A stretch of 64,000 bases of DNA from contig CP099839.1 of assembly GCA_030062745.1 (NCBI GenBank), forward strand, positions 16,492,733-16,556,732, given 5' to 3'. Below are positions 25,432 to 36,315 of this stretch, piece after piece; the stretch's first letter is position 1; each line of letters starts with the position of its first letter. The DNA is from Capitulum mitella (Eukaryota > Arthropoda > Thecostraca > Pollicipedomorpha > Pollicipedidae). The translations under genes were made by a program, and so were the position numbers. Under the pieces are notes generated by a model, which made no database searches, was not told the origin of the DNA, and saw only the letters and a program-made list of their open reading frames with translations.

Positions 25432-27150
25432 TCACGCACGTGGTATGGGCGTGAACCCGCCCTTCATCTCCCTGGCAAGGCGCTCCTCCGGCTTTGAAGC
25501 GTTGAGGTAGTACGCCCAGTAACCGATATTGAACACCAAAAAGGCGATCGGGTAGACGATCAGCGAGCTTTTCTCGAAGAGAATGGCTATGTTGCTCCAG
25601 CGCACCTGGGTCGTTTCACTTTCGTCCAGTGTCAATTGGACGGAGCTGGCGCGGGCCATGGCGGACCCGGACGCCGTCGTGGCTGCGTCGTTGGCGAAGT
25701 TCACCGTCAGCCGGCTGCGGTCCTCGGTGGTGCTGCGGGTGCGCAGGATCGACCTGACCTCGGTGGCCGGCAGCTGCTCCACGTGGCTGGGCACGTCGAA
25801 GTAAACGGACGGCGTGGCCTCCACCTCGTCGTCGCCGGTGCCGAAGAACTTCTCGAAGACCTCGCGGTTCTCCACGAGCGCCACGGAGACAGGCGTCAGG
25901 AAGCCCAGCTTCTCGCGCTTGTAGGACTGCGAGACAACGAATAGGAGCCGGATGTCGACCAGGCAGTCGACCACGGCGGCGAACACGAACACCAGGCACA
26001 CGAACATCCATACGTCGATAGCCTTGAGATAAGACGACGACGGTGAGTGCATGCCGACCAGCGAGAAGAGAGCCGCCAGCGTCAGCATGGTAGTGATGGT
26101 CAGAATGATGCGACCTTGCGCATACCCTGGCGGGATAATGAATGTGAGCCAGGAGATTATGACGAAAAGCACTGTTGGGAAGTAGATCTGCAGCACGTAG
26201 AACTGCAGCTCTCGGGAGAAGATGAAAACCACGCCAATTCGAGAAAAATTCCCGGTCTCGTAACGTTTGGTGTCGACTTTCAGCACTCGTATGCTGAATG
26301 AAAACTGGTCCAGACTGTATTCTTTCAGTGCGCTGAAGGGTTGCTTCGATGCCCACATTATCTTTTGGTCCGAGTCGTCCAGGCGCCAACTTTCGATGTA
26401 CAGTGGGCAATACTGAACATCCATAGGAAAGTTACGAAAGTCCATGGCGCAAGACAAACTGACGACACCGAACATTGTGTATTTGATGTCGCCGTGTACA
26501 GTGACTCGGAATGTTTCTGCTTCCACTAAAATGTATGGCCGGAATACTTTTTCTATCCTGTTAATGTATATGTCGGGAAGCCAAACTGTTTTTCTGGCAT
26601 ACGCTGGAACGAAACTGGCCGAGCCATTATTGACTTGCTGAATGTCTGGGCATTCATCTGAATACTCGGGTGGAATCTCGAGCCTGTTGTCCGACCAATA
26701 TTGCCGGAATATCATCATAAGTCGCACTAAGCCCGTGTCTTCGATGACATCCCTGATTTGTAAGAGATCCATTTTGATTTTGATTTTAATCGAGCAGTGC
26801 TCACCCAGTTGCTGTCCTGGCCCGGTGCCGCATTTGATCCCATGCTTTCGTTCGACCGCCGTGAAATTTATCGTCGGCGGGGTCATCCGATTGTAGTGAG
26901 GACGAACAATAGGCCTGTGGGCACAGCTTAGATGGTTGGGTCTTGAATCATTGCCTGACGAACTGGGAATCGGCGTAGAGCCCGTGCTGTTGAGCAGGAA
27001 CGAGCCAGTTATGGTCTCTTGGGTTGCAGCAGTCTTTCCATCACTCAGCTCTACGTGAGCTGAAAGGCCAAGAAAGATAAACAGCAGAAATCCATGAGTC
27101 GAGCAGACACCTTTGACGCCTTCTTGTTGCTCTAAGGTGCGCGAAGACAT
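25432..27150 (-). CDS. Cys-loop ligand-gated ion channel subunit, intronless
   Basis: A 572-residue pentameric ligand-gated channel subunit acting at the plasma membrane. In order it has a signal-peptide-like stretch (FLLFIFLGLSA, residues 21-31), a variable N-terminus with sequons, and a ligand-binding domain from about 125 including VWLPDIYINR. The Cys-loop C234-C248 has 13 residues between the cysteines and contains FRNFPMDVQY. M1 lies at about 317-340, M2 346-366, M3 377-400, a cytoplasmic loop of about 120 residues follows, and M4 is at 525-549. The M2 edge reads YAQGRIILTITTMLTL. It keeps Arg at position 0' and lacks the Glu of cation channels, which points to the anion-selective branch (histamine, glutamate or pH-gated chloride channels), but the usual PAR motif is absent. 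The ligand cannot be told. The start has a purine at -3, but an ATG five bases upstream in another frame overlaps it. The lack of introns is unusual. Confidence 0.9.
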   Translation of the reverse strand: MSSRTLEQQEGVKGVCSTHGFLLFIFLGLSAHVELSDGKTAATQETITGSFLLNSTGSTPIPSSSGNDSRPNHLSCAHRPIVRPHYNRMTPPTINFTAVERKHGIKCGTGPGQQLGEHCSIKIKIKMDLLQIRDVIEDTGLVRLMMIFRQYWSDNRLEIPPEYSDECPDIQQVNNGSASFVPAYARKTVWLPDIYINRIEKVFRPYILVEAETFRVTVHGDIKYTMFGVVSLSCAMDFRNFPMDVQYCPLYIESWRLDDSDQKIMWASKQPFSALKEYSLDQFSFSIRVLKVDTKRYETGNFSRIGVVFIFSRELQFYVLQIYFPTVLFVIISWLTFIIPPGYAQGRIILTITTMLTLAALFSLVGMHSPSSSYLKAIDVWMFVCLVFVFAAVVDCLVDIRLLFVVSQSYKREKLGFLTPVSVALVENREVFEKFFGTGDDEVEATPSVYFDVPSHVEQLPATEVRSILRTRSTTEDRSRLTVNFANDAATTASGSAMARASSVQLTLDESETTQVRWSNIAILFEKSSLIVYPIAFLVFNIGYWAYYLNASKPEERLAREMKGGFTPIPRA

Positions 27151-28775
27151 TTCATTCGATCAGAGCAGGGTTGCTGACAGGATAACAAATAGTTACTGAC
27201 AATTCAGTTTCGATCGCTGGCCATGGAGCTGTTGCTGTCTTGCCAATAACGTCATTTCTTTCCCTCACCCAGACAGAACGGGCAACTAGGAAAAGTTTCG
27301 AGTCACAAATATCAGGCGGAAAACGTTGATTGTACACAGGTTTTCATCACAAACTTTGGAACCTTTGGAATAAAGGGCAAAAATCCACGTCTTCCACTTT
27401 CCGCAGTCTTGGCCCGTAGTTCGTGAAGACGTGGACAGCCATAAACATGATAACAAACAAACTGAACCGAACGCACGTGACCATTTTAAGAGAAGCCTTC
27501 GAACCGCTGATAGATTTTCGAAGGGCCAAAAAGCACCGAAGCACATACAGAACGGCGAACAGTTTTTTATCGGTGCAGTTCGTCACTACCACAGGTGAAA
27601 CATCCCATAGGGAAAATAGGACGGCGGTTCTGTCAGCTTTGGAAAAGTTTTATATTCCTGACGGTGTTACATGGAAAGGAACGACCTTTTAAGTGCCCCT
27701 GGCCCTACCAGTCTATGAGCGAACTGAAGAACGTGGTGACCAGTGCACTACAATTTGCTAAAATAGAAAGAATGATTCCAATTCCGGTTATTTTGCTTCT
27801 GAAAAGGAATGAAACCAACTTCGGTTCATGGTGTTTCCAAAAAGCATTATTCCAATGACAATTTATCTGTTAAAAATAGCTGTAATTCAGTTCCTAATTC
27901 CAGTCGCATAACCATTTAACAAATACGAATTCGGATACACAAGAACGCATATAATTGCACTCTTAAGGACGTGTGTAACCTCATGAATTTCCTCGTTCGC
28001 CGCTATCGGTGCTGGACGGTTCCGAAAAGTCGTCTTTAGCCTGTACACCGTGCCGTGCCATACGTGGTAACAGGTATAGCTACGCTGGATTCAAGCCGCT
28101 CAAGGTCCTCAGCAGACCCCGCGGCGAGGCGGCGTCGTTGCAAAAACCCCGAGCATTGGTCGCCGACCAAAAAGGGGCGGAGCTTCTGTCCCCGCCACAG
28201 CTGATTTCACGATACGCAGATGAAGTCTGCCCATGGGGCGCAAGCAGACTACGAAAATGATGGAAATAGATGATAGGAACTGTCGGCGACACCACGTTTA
28301 CATATACTGACAGTGGGTACGCAATGGGCCAACAGGGTCGTTGACTTCGTCCGTGAAGTCATTAGTGTTCTTCTTTGCTTTTGTAATTCGCAGCCTCGAT
28401 ACGCAATGCCTTTTTAAGAATGTATTTTAACAGAGCGATTAACGGCATCGGCGACCATGAGTTACACCCCACAACCCCGGTCATTAGACTTCGGGGTAGT
28501 TACTGCTCATAACCATTACCCCAAACTGACGTTGGCGCTACCGAAGGGTAGCTACGCCGCTGCGTGGGTGTGGGATTCATTATCTGCAATCCTTAAGGCG
28601 TTTGGCGTTAAGTTCAGCGACTTTTCTAATCCCATATTTCCCTTTTTTATTTGGTCATTCTTTTCTAATGACTCCACAATTTGTTAAATATCTTAAAGAA
28701 TGGCCCTTAAATACTTCTGATAGAGACTACATTGTTATATAAATCAGTCCCACAGAACATGCAAATCTGAGTCGA

Positions 28776-28834
<59 letters not shown>

Positions 28835-31202
28835 ACATTTGTGCACTCCAGCCGTCTTACAGCGGAACAAAAATGAGACCAGTGTCAACGTTGGCTCGCG
28901 AAAACGATTGACATGGTTCCTAATATGATGTCATACTCATTACCGTGATAAAGTGTCGGAAAAAATTCACCATAAATATGTAGAAGCGATGTCCCGGAGG
29001 GCGCACCAAGTTTCAGGGAATCAAACATACCAACGGGAAGTTATCTTCGGAAAACCTCAGGGGTTGTTTCACCCCGCTCCCATTATGTGGGCGAAGGTTA
29101 AGGAATCGTAGTCATGCCTTATTTTTCAAATTTTACGTATGGATGCGGCAGAACATGCACATCTAATCCGCCAATAATGATTGGGGGAGGGCCTTCGGAT
29201 CATTTCTCACATATCTCCCAAACGAGCAAACGTAACATCTTGAAACGTTCAATATCTTTTCTTGCATCAACTGAGCACATGCTGACAAAAGTTCAGAAAC
29301 GGAGTCGTGTTAGGCCACATCTTAATTACGTCATAAAGACAACCATGTTTTGCGAATCGCGTTCAGTTTTACTTCGCCGCTGTGTTATCGGTTTTTGCAA
29401 TGCATCTGACTGTAGCTTGCATTCATGGCTGGCGATCCTGGTGGGATAAGGTTCAGTATCCCTGACATTATTCATGGATCTCAACATTTTTTAATTTCAA
29501 CATTTCACGGATTTTAACATAGCCTATGGCAATGACTGGAATGAAATGGTCTGAAAATTCGTGTGCCCCCCCCCCCCGACAATTTTCGTAAATCTCCAGC
29601 CATGCTTGCATTGCATACCAGCATTACATGACAGTTCAATATGGGGCACCCCTTGACCTCATGCTAGGCCATGCTAGGTCAAAGATCTGTTTCCCACTTC
29701 CCGTTTCCAGTGAGAAACGTTTTAGAAAAGGTTCTGAATAAACCGATTTTTGGGTATTGCCAAATAGATTATCGAATTTTCTTGCAACATATGGGCGTAC
29801 AACTTGCGATGCAGTTTTTGGCGGCAGCGCAGCACTTTTCTGTAGTTTGACCAGTGGTAGTTTCATGTAGATATCAGTTTGGCGAGTAAAACTGTGACAT
29901 ATTTGACGTTCTGCATGGTCGGCATAGAGATATGGGTCTTTGCAGCGTTCTGCAGTAACCCGTGGAATTGCGTAGCATAGGCCGAATTGATCTGCAAGGC
30001 CATCAAGAGGTGTTAGATGGAGGTCACTACTGTACTTAAGACGTTCAGAGTTTGAAATTGCAAAATGCCACAAAATTGCATTTACGCGGTAACTGGGGTC
30101 ATTTCAATGTTTACTTGTGCCGAAAGTTCTGTTTTAGAATCCCCGTGCCAGACGAAGCATGACCGTTATCACGGACGTAAAAATCGGCCCAGCCTGTGAC
30201 TTGGCCTTTGATGACCTTGGATTAGGTGGCACTCAGAATATGAGATCAAGCTGCCAGAAAAGTATTATTACGCAAACTTCAGTCTTGGTCTGCTTTACAT
30301 TGTGGCTGGGCAACTCTGAAGAAAAATGTCACTTTTTGGTATTTGACCTGACCTGTGGCGTCATCAGTGACTCGAAAGTACAAAATGTATGTCACAGAAC
30401 TGCGTGGCTCGGGGCCGTCGATTACCCTTTCAGTCAGCCGAACCAGGCTGTTGGTTCTCGAGATAGACGGGAGGGTGCCAAACGTCCAGTCAGTGGAAGG
30501 TGGCGAAACACCCTAGTCAGTGCCGGGTTAATAAAGGCAAATTTTGCTAGATGGATATACAGCTGTCCTAGTCGTTTAAAGTCTGCCTGGGATCCATTTA
30601 GTCAAATGTACCGTAACTTTATCACTTAACCCTCTCCATTACAGCGTGACTTTTCGGGAGCCACTTGGTGCAACTTGGCCATAGAGGCTTTTCGCAAAAT
30701 ACCGTACAACAGCGGATGCGATTGCTCCTAAATTCCGCGTAGGTGAGCGAAAAATGCGTTTATGTGTTCTGTGAAGTTTGGAGACCAATATCGTGACAGG
30801 TCAGCGATCAGCGACCCATTTCGCGAGGGCACGGCATGAGAAATCAGGGCATGATGGGTGTCATCATAGAGCAAACGTTCTGACTCTGGCACTGCATTAT
30901 GTGAAACGATGAAATACAATCAGTTCCTGTCGTTTGTACATCAGGCGAGTCAGAGCCTGAGGATAAGAAGATCATTCAAGGACTCAAACATATGTATTAT
31001 CGTGAATCTGCACGCACGTCACAGTTAAGCGGGGCGCGAATCGTAACTTACAACACGGCTGAACTGAAGCCCTTCGGCCGAACCCCATTTCCCAGCTTGA
31101 TCGTCACTGATGGTCATGCGCTGGCCCCGGCAGCACGCGGCTGCCGGACGAGCCAGCCTCCTCTTCGTCGCAGTAAAGGGAGCGCCCCGCGTCCTGTCCG
31201 GC
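27151..31202. other. About 4 kb without a recognised gene
   Basis: The right part of a TTAA-type element ends at 29097 (GCGAAGG then TTAA); its left end may be near 28440. A second such end (CAGTGCCGGG then TTAA) is at about 30527, with the internal core GACCTGTGGCGTCATCAGTG at about 30350. (TA)n occupies 28780-28829. The frame 29636-30073 (minus, 145 codons) matches nothing I know. Confidence 0.4.
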
Positions 31203-32096
31203 CTACTTGCCCCGAACCAGTGGGCCCAGGATGTCCATTGGCAGCGGAAAGATGATGGTGCTATTCTTCTCGGCCGAAATGGTGTTGAGCGTCTGCAGGT
31301 AGCGCAGCTGCAGCGCCGATGGGCTCTCGTTGATGACGTCGGCGGCCTCCTTGAGGGCACGCGAGGCGCTCATCTCGCCCTCGGCGGCGATCACCTTAGC
31401 CTTGGCCTCGCGACTAGCCTCGGCCTCGGCGGCCATAGCACGCTGCAGCTGCTGCGGCAGGCGCACATCTTTGATTTCGACGCGCTCGACCTTGACGCCC
31501 CACGGGTCGGTGGCATCGTCCAGCGTCTCCTGCATGTGCATGGACACCTCCTCGCGCTGCGACAGGATCTCGGAGAGGGTGCGTGTGCCGAGCGCGTTGC
31601 GCAGTGTGGTGGCCGCCAGCAGGCGCGTACTCAGCGAGTAGTCCTCGACGTTGGCCACCGAGACAGTCGGGTTGGAGACGCGGTAATAGACGACCGCGTC
31701 GACGGCGACGGTGACCGAGTCCTTGGTGAGGATCTCCTGCGGCGGCACGTCGAAAGAGACGCTGCGCAGGTCCACTTTCTGGTAGTCGTCGATGCAGGGC
31801 AGCACGAAGAACCAGCCGGGCCCGACGGCGCCGCCGCTGCGCAGCCGCCCCAGCCGGAAGATCACTGCCCGCTCGTACTCCTGCACAATCTTGATGCACA
31901 TCCAGATGGTGATGGGCGACGTCACGATGAAGAGGAGGTACGAGAGGACGATCAGCAGCATCGAGAAGCAGTCGGTGCTGGCCCCTTCGTCCGAATCGCC
32001 GATGATGTAGCTAGGCTTCGGCTGGCGCCGGCTCGAGCCCGCCGCGGCGCCCTCCTCCACCATCACATTGTCGTAGGCCTCTCGCTTGCTGGCCAT
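31203..32096 (-). CDS. STOM: Stomatin (band 7 / SPFH family), intronless
   Basis: A 297-residue membrane scaffold protein that oligomerises on the cytoplasmic face of the plasma membrane and modulates ion channels. I start at ATG 32096 because its context is strong (A at -3, G at +4) and the length then matches vertebrate stomatin (288); the frame stays open upstream to 32363. A hydrophilic N-terminus is followed by Cys43 and the hydrophobic hairpin (about 43-72), then SPITIWMCIKIVQEYERAVI. The SPFH domain includes GWFFVLPCIDDYQKVDLRS, PPQEILTKDSVTVAVDAVVY and WGVKVERVEIKDVRLPQQLQ. The tail has QRAMAAEAEASREAKAKVIA, LQLRYLQTLNTISAEKNSTI and FPLPMDILG. All conserved stomatin blocks are intact. 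Animal stomatin genes normally carry several introns; this one has none, so it may be an old functional retrocopy or a gene that lost its introns. MEC-2-like paralogues remain possible. Confidence 0.93.
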   Translation of the reverse strand: MASKREAYDNVMVEEGAAAGSSRRQPKPSYIIGDSDEGASTDCFSMLLIVLSYLLFIVTSPITIWMCIKIVQEYERAVIFRLGRLRSGGAVGPGWFFVLPCIDDYQKVDLRSVSFDVPPQEILTKDSVTVAVDAVVYYRVSNPTVSVANVEDYSLSTRLLAATTLRNALGTRTLSEILSQREEVSMHMQETLDDATDPWGVKVERVEIKDVRLPQQLQRAMAAEAEASREAKAKVIAAEGEMSASRALKEAADVINESPSALQLRYLQTLNTISAEKNSTIIFPLPMDILGPLVRGK

Positions 32097-32363
32097 GGTC
32101 GTCGGCGTTTGCGGCGCGAATGGGCGCCCGCAGCCCGGCCGCCTCCTTATCTGGGCGCCCCGCTGCCTGCCTGATATCGCTATCGCGGGCCGGGGGCGGC
32201 ACGACGGTTGGCGGCGTTCGTGCGTGTCGCTATCGGGAACGAGTGCTGGGCGCTCCATGACACGGCGAGACGCACGAAATGTCTGCTTATGTGACTGAAG
32301 TAACTGCCTATCACTGTCTGTTTTGTCAGCTGTTCCATGTGCGATATGATGACTAGCCGGCAT

Positions 32364-34670
32364 TACTCGTCGTTCATGTATGTTGTGAACTAGTTAATTT
32401 ATATCTTGAAAAAGTGGCCAAATGCTTATTTCAGGACCCCTTCGTAAGTTAATGGTGCGGACCGCCCCATCTGTTATCTTCGCTTTGTGGGCAAGTTAGG
32501 TACTGCTCTACAACTAAACGCAAAAATCACCCCTGAAGGCCTCTTTTTAACTTGCATTCCTGTTGGTTTGTTAATCGCGTGAGTTCCAGCATGCATTTTA
32601 CCGGCAAAAGCAATATCACAGCGAAATGCAACAAACTGAGGAGAAAAGACAGAGCAGGCATGCTAAACAGCAAAAAAAGACAAAGGACAAAACTCATCGC
32701 TGGCAACGATGCCAGTAACTCGTCTGTGGCAACAGTCCTACAGGGAAACAGACAGTATAGATGGTCAACCTACTGGACAGCCGCCCAAGGGCCTCCCACG
32801 CTTACGGAGGCCTCCTGTTGGTCTTTTGTCTTCTTGCGAGCCGTTCGGCTAGTACGGTCATGCACCAGTGATTTATCTGTCGATAGAGACTTCCACCGGC
32901 CGAAAATGTGGACAGGATATGCCTCCGAAGTAAGTACGTCCTGCTGGTCCGTTCCGGAGTCGCGAATTTCGTCAGTCGACGAGAATAACATTTCACTGGC
33001 CATGTTTGTATCTTTACATCTCTTTGCGGGTGCACATGCACCCACAAAGAGATTTAACCCATAAAGCAAAATGCAATTCAGGACCCCATAAACAATACCT
33101 GAACTCTTCCATGTCCCGAAAAGGGCCTGGATTTATACAAAAAGGAAATATGCATATACATCAGCGAATCCATCACATGACTAAGAAACGCGCCTCAGAA
33201 ACTTATCAATAGTCGCGCGCAAGGGGAACTCGTCCACTTCGGCTCTCAATTTTTGTTTCTGTTTTTTTGCCACAAAAATCCGAATTCTCGTAATCTGAAA
33301 ACAAAGTGGACGAAATTCGATGGGTTTCTGGTATTCAGGCGGATTAGGGTTGACCGGCCCCTCCCGTACAAAAATCCTGGCGCCTGCGTGTACCTACGAA
33401 GAACTTTGGAAAGTTCTTCTGTCACTGGCCATGAATCCCCTTTCTGACTGCTGCTGCATGACGGGAAATTGTGCAACTATGGCCATTTTCCAGTGCGTCG
33501 GATGGATCGGGAAGATTAGATATTGCTTCGTTGGCCCAAAAATATGCTCATTTCACTGTCCGCATTTCCATATCAGACAGCGTCTTGGTTTTATACACGT
33601 TTACATCACAGTTTTGTTTTGTTTCGTAGCTTCAGTTCATTTGCGGTCCTAATAAATGAATATTGTACCGGCGCCCCGCCCTAAAATAGCCTAGGCCCAT
33701 ATAAAGCAGCAGCAAGGTAGCTAAGGCCAGTGCGCTAGACGAATCATTCTGTCATCTGTCATCTTATGTGACCTTAAGGGGTTGCATTTACTTGATGGCA
33801 TAGTCATCGACTTACACATTTTTTGCGCATTTTGAATAATTTTGTAAAGGAGCAACACTTCTGGTAATTTCGTATTCGATTTTTGCCGCAAAATTTGCTC
33901 GATTAACGCTGACGTTTTTTACTGCGTCTGGTTATACAAACGCTAGGTTTTGGGTTCTCAAGTACCCTGCTGAACGGATTAGGAAGCCCAAAGTGTGCAC
34001 TGCCTTTACTGCTCAGAATCACAGACGCGATTCTGTGGGACCCAGTGATCGCCATGGGGTCCAAAGTTGAATTTGGAAATATTTGGGAATGGTGAAACAA
34101 TTGGGAAACCCATAGCAGTCTGAAAAGAATAAAAAACTTCCAAGAAATGGGACCAGTATCTGCAAACTTGCGGTACTTACAAGCACCAGAACAACTGCTT
34201 GATATTTCACAATTAAGGCCAGTTATAGAGGTCGTATAATGATCGCGGTCAAACTGGAGGAAAGGCATGCTTTTGCCATTATGATAGCATATCTTGAGAA
34301 GGCCGGCATCCATTCTGCAGTGCTTGTTGCTACAGCCTCATTGAGTATCTTCAGTAGGTGTAATTTGAAAACTTTGGCCCTTGGTTGCATAGGCAAATAG
34401 CTAAGAGACTACACCGTGTCTCGCTGGTGTAAACGCCTGACTGTAGGAAGTATTAGCCTTATATGCAGGAAGAAGAAGCGGTTTAACATACCAAGGAAGC
34501 ATGTTTCAGGCGCAGCGTTGCCCTTGTTTATGGATCCAGCATCATGATCAGATTCTTGAAACGGGGCGAGTTTCACGTTAAGCTGTGGCCAAATAGAAGG
34601 GCGATGACACATTGCCATCGTCAACCGTTCAGGCCGTTTCCGACACAGTTCGATAACAAGTTTGCGTCCT
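32364..34670. other. No recognised gene; one hairpin and a MITE end
   Basis: 33018-33053 is an inverted repeat (ATCTCTTTGCGGGTGCA with its near-complement). CAGGCGGATTAGGGTTGACC at about 33338 and AATCCTGGCGCCTG at about 33374 look like hAT-type repeat ends. The 170-codon frame 32552-33064 crosses the hairpin and is open on both strands; no domain seen. Confidence 0.4.
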
Positions 34671-34677
34671 GGCGCCG

Positions 34678-34872
34678 TGACGTCGCACTCTGACGCTTCA
34701 GCATGTGAAGTGACAGCGTGACGGTGTCACTCAGGCATGACGTGCGTGACGCAGAAAAGCGAAGGCCGAATCTCGTCACTGGAGTCAGCGTCACCGACGT
34801 GTAGCAGGCCGCCGGTGGTCTGTTGACGCAGGTGATTGCTCGGCAAACGTCAGACGGCGTCCGCCTGTGACG
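34678..34872. promoter_or_regulatory. Cluster of TGACG (CRE/ATF-type) half-sites
   Basis: Ten TGACG or CGTCA pentamers occur within about 195 bp, where chance gives well under one. They are irregularly spaced, unlike a simple tandem repeat. Possible enhancer or promoter for an unseen gene, or a decayed repeat built from that word. Confidence 0.3.
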
Positions 34873-34899
34873 TACGCGCTGACTGGCGCGTGACCCGTC

Positions 34900-36262
34900 G
34901 TCTGATAGTTCGGCTATCGGAGCACCGGGAGCTCGAGTGGCGAGCCGTCTGACTGGTTTGCGTCGCAGCAGCGGCGCAGTTCCAACGCAACCAGCCACGA
35001 CCACGTCGTCTCTTCGCCGTTTGCGAAGTCTTTTTTCGCTCGTTATGACCAGATCACTAAAACCACCAGAATATGAGCTGACACGGCTTACAGACTCGAT
35101 GTTATTCCAAGAAATTAAAAACGAGAACCGCGAGCCTGTTAATTTATGCCGAATGAACACACTTTGTTCAACGCTTGTCTGAGAGTGTCAAGGCCAAATG
35201 AGGTGACGTCGTTAACTTCAGGTCCAGAAGCGAATAAATGAAAACAATGCTGAAGACCCATAGAACGGATTTAAATGTTACGCATTGTCGAAGATGACGA
35301 AACGTATTGACCCTTCTGAAAGAGACATGTTTTGGCGGACTTGTAAGTATAAGTGACGGAACGGGAGAGGCACCGGGGCGCCGTGCCCCTCTCCTTAACT
35401 GGCGAAATTTAACACTAATCCTATGGCGCTGCATGGAAAGAAGTCGCTTTAAAAGCGGCCTGTGCGTTCCCTTGCCGGAACACGTTCCGCCACTATTGCT
35501 TTCGAGACGAACCTCGGTTCACGGTTCTTGGCGCAAGGTATTTAAGTTTTACGTAGTTTTATTCGAGATATTTATGTGTTACCCTGAAATGAACCAAATC
35601 AGAATTTTGGGTTCCCATTCCCATCAGGTGATAGCCAATGGAAGAACATTGCAGCGGAGCGACATAGGTCGCACTCTGTACACAACATACGTGTAGCCAC
35701 ATATGTTGTTCAAACGCAGAAAAAAGTTTTTTTTTTAAATGACCTACCGGTGAAATTTTGTGTGAAGATCGTAGATATCTGCATGAATTTTAAACTGAGC
35801 TTGGCATACTTTTATCAAGAATATAAAACCCTTTTACATGTGTAGGTACGGGAATAATTTTCAGCTGGCATGACAATGGAAAGCAGCCTTCTGAACGTTA
35901 GGAGAGGCTGCGTTTTACACACAAAACATATATGATGGAAGTGTAAAACAAGATAAGTAGGTAGTAAGTAATAATGATAATGATATATGATAACCATATA
36001 ATATTACATACTATGATATGATAAAAATAATAACAATAAAATGGTAAGTAGAGAAAGAAGAAAAATAAGACTCAATGTTGAGGATTTAGGCGATTTCTCT
36101 GGCGAATCTATTAGGGGGAGGGATAAACCGAGGGCCCGACAAACTAATTCTCCCGTATGTGGGTTTCTCAACGGATTTAGCCCAATCTATTTTGACCAGC
36201 GGCTATGTTTTTTGTTACGATTTATAAAAAACACTGAGGATATACCCTCATATATGTGAACC

Positions 36263-36315
<53 letters not shown>

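Noticed and set aside
29636-30073. 145-codon minus frame
   Set aside because: No recognised family; it lies among TTAA-type repeat parts.
33018-33053. Hairpin considered as a histone-type 3' stem-loop
   Set aside because: The sequence does not fit the histone stem-loop consensus and no histone gene is nearby.
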